Shown: positions 57,387-64,000 of the stretch, in pieces
Position numbering within the stretch: position 1 is the first letter of the stretch
Layout: every line of letters begins with the position of its first letter
Source: Flagellimonas aequoris
Lineage (GTDB): Bacteria; Bacteroidota; Bacteroidia; Flavobacteriales; Flavobacteriaceae
Assembly: GCF_003584165.1 (NCBI RefSeq)
Contig: NZ_QXFJ01000011.1
Span: forward strand, 1 to 64,000
Direction: 5' to 3'
Length of the DNA stretch: 64,000 bases
Translations under genes and position numbers: made by a program
Notes under the pieces: model-generated
Told to the model about the DNA's origin: nothing
What the model saw: only the letters and a program-made list of their open reading frames with translations
Database searches by the model: none

Positions 57387-58256
57387 TTAATTAAAGTCCA
57401 TATAGTTTTGGGGATCCACCGGTTTGCCCTTTCTCCAGAGTTCAAAATGCAAATGGGGACCTGTGGTGAGTTCTCCCGTGTTCCCTATAGATGCGATCAC
57501 TTCACCGGCCTTTACTTGATCCCCCTGGGATTTGGTCAACGATCCGTTGTGCTTGTACACCGAGGTAAAACCGTCTTGGTGCTCTATGATGATCACATAT
57601 CCCGTGTCCGAGGTCCATTCGGCAAAGAGTACCGTACCATCTGCGATGGATTTTACCGGAGTATCCTTGGGAGCCACAAGGTCAACGGCAAAATGCTTGG
57701 TCTTGGGGTCAAATCCTTGGGACAGTGTACCCGTGATCGGTGCAAAAAGAAGGGTCCCCAAGTTCTCCACGTTTCTTTCAAACAGGTTGTATTTGTCCTC
57801 CAGTTCCACTTCTTCGCGCAACAATAAATCTTCACGAATGGGTGTAAGATCCACCGATGCCGGATCTAATTTGTATTTTTCAAAAAGGGAATCCCGGTTT
57901 TGTTGGTTGTTTTCCACATCGCCCCGCAAGACCTTTCGGACATTGTCCAAATACCGGTTGGTATAGTTGAGGACGGTCACCAAGGAATCCGTTTTATAGG
58001 TAAGTTCCGTGGCCTCTCGCTTCAGTTTTGTGGAGGAATATCCTGGGATGTATTCCCGCAAGGGAGTAAAGGCAATGATCAGGGTGGTCAGTCCAATCAG
58101 CACAATGATGAACAAGGTTCCGGTAACAAAAACATTGAGCCTGCTGAGCTTGAACGATATCTTTTCCTCAAAAGTACTTTCATTGAGAATGACCAAGCGG
58201 TACTTGTGCAACAACTTCCGTCTTATCTCTTTTCTTTTCTTCTGCTCCTTTGCCAT
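57387..58256 (-). CDS. M23 family metallopeptidase (LytM domain)
   Basis: A 289-residue protein with a basic N-terminus, one membrane helix (about 43-64), a helical coiled region, and a C-terminal LytM domain from about residue 175. That domain has the zinc ligands HFAVD and GPHLHFELW. It cuts or regulates cutting of peptidoglycan cross-bridges from the inner membrane. I start it at the ATG at 58256 because the earlier in-frame start is a TTG at 58265. A TATCTTTG promoter-like box (58263-58270) lies only 6 bp upstream of the ATG. Confidence 0.92.
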   Translation of the reverse strand: MAKEQKKRKEIRRKLLHKYRLVILNESTFEEKISFKLSRLNVFVTGTLFIIVLIGLTTLIIAFTPLREYIPGYSSTKLKREATELTYKTDSLVTVLNYTNRYLDNVRKVLRGDVENNQQNRDSLFEKYKLDPASVDLTPIREDLLLREEVELEDKYNLFERNVENLGTLLFAPITGTLSQGFDPKTKHFAVDLVAPKDTPVKSIADGTVLFAEWTSDTGYVIIIEHQDGFTSVYKHNGSLTKSQGDQVKAGEVIASIGNTGELTTGPHLHFELWRKGKPVDPQNYMDFN

Positions 58257-58422
58257 AATGAACAAAGATAATCTTAGATTTTAATATTGATGTTAAGCTT
58301 TTTAAAAAGCCCACGTAATTACAACTCGCTCTAAATGATGACAATTGCTAATTTTCGTTAATTCATCGCGCTCTTCCAGTTCTTTTTACTACTTTTATCC
58401 TTCAATTAAAGGTTTTGATGTT

Positions 58423-58620
58423 ATGATTGCTCAAACAATATTTCTTGGTGTACTAGGTCCATGGCAGATTGTTTTGATCGTTGTGGTGGTGCTTTTGCTT
58501 TTTGGAGGCAAGAAGATTCCAGAACTGATGAGAGGACTTGGTAGTGGTATTAAAGAGTTCAAGGACGCCTCAAAAGAAGAGGAAAAATTGGAAAGCGGAA
58601 GCAAGGAATCAAAGTCCTAA
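58423..58620 (+). CDS. tatA: Sec-independent protein translocase TatA
   Basis: A 65-residue TatA/TatE protein with a short N-terminal membrane helix, the [21 protein letters not shown] hinge/amphipathic helix and a charged tail. It forms the pore of the twin-arginine translocon; tatC is not here. The ATG at 58423 is chosen because residues encoded from 58345 are not TatA-like. It diverges from the M23 gene. Confidence 0.95.
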   Translation: MIAQTIFLGVLGPWQIVLIVVVVLLLFGGKKIPELMRGLGSGIKEFKDASKEEEKLESGSKESKS

Positions 58621-58845
58621 CGCCTACCCTATCATGGATTTTGTGACGGAATAGGCCTTTTATACAAAGGGCTTATCGACAAAGAACCACATTTTTGATT
58701 CGTACACGCCACAAATCCATCCTTTCACAACAAAAAGTTATTCGCCCCTTTACCTTATCCTATTTTAGCGGTTCAAACTAAACGTTAAGCCACCTATGCT
58801 TAACCTCCAAATGGCCCAGTGGCTATTTGTGCAGATGGAGTGGTA

Positions 58846-60906
58846 ATGAAAAGACTGATTTTGCCTCTTATTTTATTGTTGTCGATTGGGATGAGCTCCC
58901 AAGAGGTATCCCTATTGCATTTTGATGGGGAAATCTCCGGCAATTCCAAGCAGAATCGTGCAGAATCCACCACCCCTGATGAGTCCCTAAAACATTTGGA
59001 CGGCCTGAGCGACAAAAAGCTTTCCCAATATGTTCGGAAAGAAGGTATTACGGAAAGGCTCATCGAAAAAGGGGATGACTATTTTAACAAGATGTGGTAT
59101 GCCGAAGCGGCAAGGATCTATGACATTGTCCTTGAAAAAAGCGAGGCGAAACATACCTTGGAACTCCTTTCCAAAGCAGGCGATTCCCATTACTACAGCG
59201 GGAATATGGAAAAATCCTATAAATGGTACAACGAGCTGTATCAATTGTACACCGATGATATTCCCGAGGAGACATTTTTTAAATATACCCAAACCTTAAA
59301 GGGTACGGGAAAATACCGTAGGGCCGCCGCCCTTACCAAATTGTTCCGACAAAAAAGGGACGAGCCCCTGAATGAATTGGAAAACTTGAAGCCGATAACC
59401 TGGAAAGGTGCATCTTCGGTCAAGATCAAGAACATGGAAATCAATTCCAAGTATTCGGATTTCTCCCCCATGTTCCACAACGGTTCCGAAATCGTATATG
59501 CCTCGGCCAAGGATTCTTCCTTTTTGACCACCAGACGCTATAGATGGACCAACCAACCCTTTTTGGACCTTTATGTGGCAAAAACCAAAAACGAGGAGGG
59601 CGACCTCGTCGGATCCAGAAAATTCTCAAAAAAAATAAACACGAAGTACCACGAGGCTTCCATGGCCTTTTCACCAGATCAAAAGACCATCTATTTTACC
59701 AGGAACAATTACGGTAAAAGACTAAAACGTGGCCAAAATGGGATCAACCATTTAAAAATATACCGTTCCCGATGGATCGATGGCGAATGGACGGAGGCGG
59801 AGGAACTGCCCTTCAACAGTGACGATTTTTCCACCGGCCACCCCACCATCAGTCCGGATGGACATAAAATGTATTTTGTTTCCGACAGGCCAGGCGGTTT
59901 TGGACAAACCGATATTTATGTTGTCAACATTATGGAAAATGGCGGCTTTTCCGAGCCTGAAAACTTAGGAAGGTCCGTGAACACCAGTGCCAAGGAAATG
60001 TTCCCATACATCACCGATAATGCCCTTTATTTTTCTTCCAACCGTCCCATGAGTCTTGGTGGGTTGGATGTATACAAATCTGATTATTCCAATGGGGTAT
60101 TCAGCGTGGGCATCAATTTGGGCGAGCCCATCAACAGTAGCCGGGACGATTTCTCCTATATTATTGATGCTTCCGGTGAAAAAGGCTACTTCGCTTCCAA
60201 CAGAAAGGGAGGAAAAGGTGACGACGATATTTATTCCTTTCATTATACCCTTAACTTAAATGCGGTTTCCGGCTCCGTGCAAGATGCTGCAACAGGAGAG
60301 ATGATGGATGGCGCCAAAGTGTCCTTATTGGACAAAGACGGTCAGTTACTGGCCGAAACTACTACGAACGACTCGGGAAGCTACACCTTTAAAAACTTAG
60401 ATCCCCTATCTGAATATGGTGTAAAAGCACAACAAGAGGGTTATTTTGACGATTTGGTTCCGTTCAGAACGAAAGAAAATGTAGACATAGCGGTATCACA
60501 GCATCTAAAAAAAATTGAAAAAATCATGGCCGGGGAAAAGGTCAAAAAGCCTTTTGAACCCAACGCCGTGCATTTTGCTTTTGATAGCTACAAAATTGGG
60601 CCCAAGGCCGCTGAAGAGCTTGATAAACTGGTGGCCGCGTTGAAAGAAAACCAAGACTTGGCCCTCAAGATAGAATCCCATACCGATGCCGTGGGGAGCA
60701 ATGCTTACAACAAATATCTTTCCGATAGAAGGGCAAAGGCCACACGTGATTACCTAGTCTCGCAAGACATAGACCCCTCCAGAATACTGAGTGCCATTGG
60801 CTACGGGGAGGAGCGGTTGTTGAACGATTGCTCGGACGGCAAACATTGCCCGCCGGATATGCAGCGGTTGAATAGAAGATCGGAATTTATTCTGGTTTCC
60901 AAATAA
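58846..60906 (+). CDS. OmpA family protein with TPR, PD40 repeats and a CarboxypepD_reg domain
   Basis: A 686-residue envelope protein with a signal peptide (MKRLILPL.. to SSQ). It has a TPR-like helical part (about 60-180), a beta-propeller of PD40/WD40-like repeats (about 190-465; segments like FSPDQKTIYFTR and ISPDGHKMYFVSDRPGG), and a CarboxypepD_reg beta-sandwich (about 475-545). The C-terminal OmpA peptidoglycan-binding domain (about 570-686) has HTDAVGS and SDRRA. The architecture matches proteins co-occurring with PorP/SprF and the type IX system, but no porP is adjacent. The start at 58846 is chosen for the signal peptide; the track from 58819 is longer by nine residues. Confidence 0.9.
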   Translation: MKRLILPLILLLSIGMSSQEVSLLHFDGEISGNSKQNRAESTTPDESLKHLDGLSDKKLSQYVRKEGITERLIEKGDDYFNKMWYAEAARIYDIVLEKSEAKHTLELLSKAGDSHYYSGNMEKSYKWYNELYQLYTDDIPEETFFKYTQTLKGTGKYRRAAALTKLFRQKRDEPLNELENLKPITWKGASSVKIKNMEINSKYSDFSPMFHNGSEIVYASAKDSSFLTTRRYRWTNQPFLDLYVAKTKNEEGDLVGSRKFSKKINTKYHEASMAFSPDQKTIYFTRNNYGKRLKRGQNGINHLKIYRSRWIDGEWTEAEELPFNSDDFSTGHPTISPDGHKMYFVSDRPGGFGQTDIYVVNIMENGGFSEPENLGRSVNTSAKEMFPYITDNALYFSSNRPMSLGGLDVYKSDYSNGVFSVGINLGEPINSSRDDFSYIIDASGEKGYFASNRKGGKGDDDIYSFHYTLNLNAVSGSVQDAATGEMMDGAKVSLLDKDGQLLAETTTNDSGSYTFKNLDPLSEYGVKAQQEGYFDDLVPFRTKENVDIAVSQHLKKIEKIMAGEKVKKPFEPNAVHFAFDSYKIGPKAAEELDKLVAALKENQDLALKIESHTDAVGSNAYNKYLSDRRAKATRDYLVSQDIDPSRILSAIGYGEERLLNDCSDGKHCPPDMQRLNRRSEFILVSK

Positions 60907-60912
60907 AAGCAC

Positions 60913-60940
60913 AAAAGCCCCGAAGATTTCGGGGCTTTTT
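60913..60940 (+). terminator. Rho-independent terminator after the OmpA-family gene
   Basis: A 10-bp perfect stem AAGCCCCGAA / TTCGGGGCTT with a 3-nt loop, followed by TTT. It begins 7 bp after the stop codon. Confidence 0.9.
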
Positions 60941-61158
60941 CTTTGGGTTTTATACTGTGTAATGCATTACGTCGATTTTTTGTCCCGTCCAACCGTTCAC
61001 CACAATATGCATTTCATCGATCAAAGAAATGGGTTTGCAGATGTTCAAGTTTCCTTGGTTGTTTTCACCCCTGTTTTATGACCATTTGTCCTGATGTTTT
61101 CCCTTCCATCTTGCAAAGTCAAATCTTTGTCATGTCTTTAAATCTTAAAATCTGACTT

Positions 61159-61329
61159 ATGAAGAGACTTTTACTTGTTAAGGAAATTTATTTAGAAGGG
61201 TTCCGCAACTTGGGACACATTATTATAGAAAAATATTTTAAGGTATTTGCCTGGTTTAGCTTCGTTATGTTCTTTGTCGTGCTTTACGCCTTCGTGTACA
61301 GAATCGCTACAGGCTTTGCCTTCGATTAA
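61159..61329 (+). CDS. DUF6747 family small membrane protein
   Basis: A 56-residue protein, too short for most ORF callers. It has an amphipathic start (MKRLLLVKEIYLEGFRNLG), a KYFKVFAWF segment and one membrane helix (about 30-50) before the end ATGFAFD. It matches the flavobacterial DUF6747 family as I remember it. Function unknown. It is isolated, with a bidirectional terminator after it. Confidence 0.8.
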   Translation: MKRLLLVKEIYLEGFRNLGHIIIEKYFKVFAWFSFVMFFVVLYAFVYRIATGFAFD

Positions 61330-61359
61330 CTAACTCCACTAAAAGCATTTAAAGAACAG

Positions 61360-61386
61360 AAAAGCCCAGTGAGTACTGGGCTTTTT
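61360..61386. terminator. Bidirectional terminator between DUF6747 and DUF4837 genes
   Basis: A perfect 11-bp stem with 4-nt loop GAGT, AAAAGCCCAGT / ACTGGGCTTTT, with T-runs on both strands. It sits 30 bp after the DUF6747 stop and 26 bp after the convergent DUF4837 stop. Confidence 0.9.
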
Positions 61387-61411
61387 TGATTTCTGCTTTT
61401 TTTTGAGGGTC

Positions 61412-62413
61412 CTAGTCAGCTGGGGCCTGAGGTTCAAAATTCACTGTCTTAAGAATCGCCTCCAACTCGAACATATAGTCCCGCTTTTCGGTAGAAGGAG
61501 CAAAGGTGAAACCCTCCAATATCATTTTTCTGTTGTGTTCCTTGTCGTTTACAATATAGGTGAGAAATGGTCCTGCCATGGGATACCCGTGTATTTCCCA
61601 AACTCCCTTCACCTCGGCTGCTTTCTTGCCTCCTATTTCCGCTGGAAAAACATAGGGGGCAAACGCCTTTTCGGTAATCATATACGTGTTTTCGTAAGGC
61701 CCGGGAATGTATTTTTCCCCTATGGAATCGCGCATCCGAACAATATCCTGTACAAAAGTGGAATCATTCTCAAAACTGTCCCAAGGCATACTGTACGCAA
61801 TTATATTCATGGTCCCCTTGGGGATTTGAATGTCCATCCACACAAAGTTCTTTTCCCTCTTGCCCACCTTATAAAGCGATGGCACATCCATGGTGATACC
61901 AAACTCTTCTTCCAAGGCCTTGTCCTTACTCAATGAGCGGCTAAAGCGTTTTTGCGCTTCGGCCAGTTCAACGGCCTTAAACTCCTTGATGGCCCTTGGC
62001 GCCAATGAATCGAGATTCTTGATCATGATCTCTTCCGTAGGACCTGTGATCACGGCAACTTTTTGGGGCTTGGAATAGGCGTCCGTGCTAATATGTGCCA
62101 AGACAGTGGAATCTTTCTCCACATACAGAATAGATCGGGAATAGGTTGTGGTCCCCTTGAACACCTTGGGAGGCAATTGGGTTATGGTGAACAAGGGCTC
62201 TATTTGGGGCAGCCCTATGATCTGTGCCGCAAATTCATCGCGAATCTTATCACCCACTGGACCCTTCCAGAGCTCGGTATCCATAACAACCATCAAGGAA
62301 TTTACGGGTCCCGTGGAGGGTGGGAGAAATCTTTTGTTGGAACCTGAATCGTTACAGGCTCCCAATGCCAATACAATGCTGGCAACAAGTAGTAGTGTTC
62401 CTAATTTTTTCAT
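61412..62413 (-). CDS. DUF4837 family lipoprotein
   Basis: A 333-residue lipoprotein with signal peptide and lipobox LGAC (Cys20). The mature part starts with an SGPVNSLMVV-like segment, then a conserved NLDSLAPRAIKEF region and a C-terminal part with PYVFPAEIGGKKAAEVKGVW. DUF4837 is common in Bacteroidota next to lytic transglycosylases, as here (12 bp downstream of mltD). Function unknown; probably envelope maintenance. Confidence 0.9.
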   Translation of the reverse strand: MKKLGTLLLVASIVLALGACNDSGSNKRFLPPSTGPVNSLMVVMDTELWKGPVGDKIRDEFAAQIIGLPQIEPLFTITQLPPKVFKGTTTYSRSILYVEKDSTVLAHISTDAYSKPQKVAVITGPTEEIMIKNLDSLAPRAIKEFKAVELAEAQKRFSRSLSKDKALEEEFGITMDVPSLYKVGKREKNFVWMDIQIPKGTMNIIAYSMPWDSFENDSTFVQDIVRMRDSIGEKYIPGPYENTYMITEKAFAPYVFPAEIGGKKAAEVKGVWEIHGYPMAGPFLTYIVNDKEHNRKMILEGFTFAPSTEKRDYMFELEAILKTVNFEPQAPAD

Positions 62414-62425
62414 CTTGTGTTAAAT

Positions 62426-64000
62426 TTACGAAGAACAATCGCACAATTTAAGTTTTGTGCCCGGTTTTAGGTTATTCCCACTAAGACCGTTCCATTCTCT
62501 TAAATTTTCCACAGAAACGCCTGGATATTTTCTTGAAATTGTCCAAAGGGAGTCTCCTTGTTGGACCGTGTGTACCTTGGAGCCACTAGCTACCGTTCCA
62601 GAGGAACTGGAAGTGTTGCTCTTTGTGTTGGTGTTACTGGCAATATAGGGCTTTCTAGGGAAAATGGTCAACCGTTGCCCAACCCTCAGGTTATTGCTCC
62701 GTAGACCGTTCCACTGCTTTATCTGACTAACACCCACCCCATATCGCTCTGCAATCTTTCCGAGATAATCCCCGCTTTTTACTTTGTAACGGATCTGATC
62801 ATTGGCCGTGATCATCTGCGGAAGTGGTTTTTCCATGGAGTCCAGTTCCTGTTTCACATAGGCATAAATCTGCTCTTCATTGGCCACAAACTTACCAATT
62901 TTGCTCTTCGGCAATCTCAGGGCATAGTTCTTCCCTTCCACTTTTGGAATGATGTTGAGCTTATACGCAGGATTCAACATTTCCAATTCCTCGGTACTGA
63001 TGTCCACCAGCTTCGAGATTTGATCGAACGAGATCATGTTCTTCACTTGTACCGTATCCGTTTCAAAATAGGGGCGGTCCGCCTTTTTGTAGTGAAGGCC
63101 GTGTTCTTCTGCATATTCGAAAATATACATGGTAGCCAAAAACGCCGGAAGATATCCTGCGGTTTCACGTGGAAGAAATGGTCTGATGTTCCAATAGTTC
63201 TCATAACCACCGGAACGTCGGATGGCCTTGTTCACGTTCCCTGGTCCAGAGTTATAGGCCGCAAGGGCCAAGTCCCAGTCATTGAAAATCGCATACAGTT
63301 TCGCCAAGTACTTGCTTGCCGCTTCCGTGGCCATAATGGGGTCATGGCGTTCATCCACATAACTGCTTACATCCAGCCCGTACATTTTACCGGTGCCGTA
63401 CATAAACTGCCAAAGGCCTTTGGCTCCCACCCTTGATCTTGCCTTTGGGTTGAGGGCAGATTCTATGATTGCCAAATATTTGATCTCCAGAGGAAGATCA
63501 TGTTTGTCCAGTTCTTCTTCGAACAACGGAAAGTAAAACTGACTGGCCGTGATCATACGTTGCATCAAATCCCTTCTTCTGGTCAAAAACGATTTGATGA
63601 CCCTTTCCAAAGAGGGATTGTAGGTAATGTTGAACGGTGTTTTTTCGTTCATCCGTGCCAAACGCGCCTTTAGGGTGTCTGTGGGAAGGTCCACCATGAC
63701 GATCGAATCCTGTCCGGGGCCATTTTCCACTTCCAAAAGCATATCACTGAACAAGCTGGCACTGCTATGGAGTTCCCTCAGCCAAAGACTGTCATACTTG
63801 CGGGCCTCCTCCAAATCCTGTAATTGAAACTTTCCATTTTCCTTTTGTTCCAAGGCAACAAATTCCCCGTCGATCTTCATGTCGGACATTTGTATGGCCG
63901 GGGTTTCTTCAACGGAAAGCAAAACGGAATCCTGCTCCGTTGATGGGGTGGAATCCACTTGTTGGGCCACCATAAACGGTGCTGCGGAAAGTAGCGCTGC
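62426..64000 (-). CDS. MltD-like membrane lytic transglycosylase with LysM domains, 5' end cut by window edge
   Basis: The frame runs through the right window edge. Translation of the 27 bases before the first visible ATG (63973) gives AALLSAAPF, the tail of a signal peptide, so the true start is outside. The SLT catalytic domain is centred on IIESALNP (catalytic Glu), with GAKGLWQFM and AYNSGPGNV. Two LysM repeats follow (about 400-442 and 472-514 from 63973), ending in KLCDCSS. The protein cleaves glycan strands of peptidoglycan with formation of 1,6-anhydroMurNAc. The DUF4837 gene follows by 12 bp in the same operon. Confidence 0.93.
   Translation of the reverse strand, partial: AALLSAAPFMVAQQVDSTPSTEQDSVLLSVEETPAIQMSDMKIDGEFVALEQKENGKFQLQDLEEARKYDSLWLRELHSSASLFSDMLLEVENGPGQDSIVMVDLPTDTLKARLARMNEKTPFNITYNPSLERVIKSFLTRRRDLMQRMITASQFYFPLFEEELDKHDLPLEIKYLAIIESALNPKARSRVGAKGLWQFMYGTGKMYGLDVSSYVDERHDPIMATEAASKYLAKLYAIFNDWDLALAAYNSGPGNVNKAIRRSGGYENYWNIRPFLPRETAGYLPAFLATMYIFEYAEEHGLHYKKADRPYFETDTVQVKNMISFDQISKLVDISTEELEMLNPAYKLNIIPKVEGKNYALRLPKSKIGKFVANEEQIYAYVKQELDSMEKPLPQMITANDQIRYKVKSGDYLGKIAERYGVGVSQIKQWNGLRSNNLRVGQRLTIFPRKPYIASNTNTKSNTSSSSGTVASGSKVHTVQQGDSLWTISRKYPGVSVENLREWNGLSGNNLKPGTKLKLCDCSS

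Noticed and set aside
58345..58422. Upstream extension of tatA
   Set aside because: TatA proteins begin directly with the membrane helix; residues encoded before 58423 are Ser/Tyr-rich and not conserved.

Overview
The window is chromosomal DNA of a marine-type flavobacterium (Bacteroidota, Flavobacteriaceae; gene content is most like the Muricauda/Allomuricauda group, though no genus can be proved here). Evidence: a SprE/PorW gliding and type IX secretion lipoprotein, an ATP synthase operon without beta and epsilon genes, several small membrane families confined to Flavobacteriia (DUF6168, DUF6427, DUF6341, DUF6747) and promoters of the Bacteroidota TAnnTTTG type. Both ends cut through genes.

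Layout. 1-1148: 3'-truncated surface lipoprotein. 1469-10201: one leftward operon, sprE, bactofilin, atpZ-like, DUF6168, then F-type ATP synthase a, c, b, delta, alpha, gamma, closed by a UUCG-loop terminator. 10304-15158: ABC transporter (ATPase plus DUF5687 permease), a PaaE-like reductase, a patatin-like hydrolase, a fasciclin protein. 15477-17003: arsenosugar-type pair (AhpD-like protein and radical SAM ArsS). 17107-18318: AT-rich two-gene unit that looks like a HicA-type toxin with an unusually long HicB-like partner. 18716-19333: TetR regulator sharing an 18-bp operator pattern with the arsenosugar genes. 19330-23464: GT9 glycosyltransferase, DUF4254, DUF6427, DUF6341 and purD.

23611-58256 is mostly one very long leftward surface-polysaccharide locus. 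It holds the priming glycosyl-1-phosphate transferase, UDP-xylose synthase, two GT4 enzymes, flippase, two polymerase/ligase-like membrane proteins, a Wzz-like protein, dTDP-rhamnose genes rfbDBAC, a WbpB/WbpE/WbpD-like set, a WecB/WbpI-like epimerase, and a WbpG/HisH/HisF amidotransferase set. Together these predict an acetamidino-aminuronic acid of the ManNAc(3NAm)A type. A second dehydrogenase/aminotransferase pair goes with a sugar formyltransferase and an L-2-hydroxyglutarate oxidase that may recycle the 2-oxoglutarate used by these dehydrogenases. Two MBOAT plus SGNH-like pairs suggest two O-acylations. No UDP-glucose/UDP-GlcNAc 6-dehydrogenase is present, so the uronic acid precursors must come from elsewhere. 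The right part of this run (53-58 kb) moves into housekeeping genes (DUF6909, GH3, M23 peptidase).

58423-64000: TatA, an OmpA-family envelope protein, DUF6747, a DUF4837 lipoprotein, and a MltD-like LysM lytic transglycosylase cut at its 5' end. I see no tRNA, rRNA, CRISPR array, insertion sequence or prophage. The less ordinary parts are the HicA/HicB-like pair, the shared TetR operator, the LhgO placement in the sugar locus, and an in-frame duplicated C-terminus after the atpG stop.
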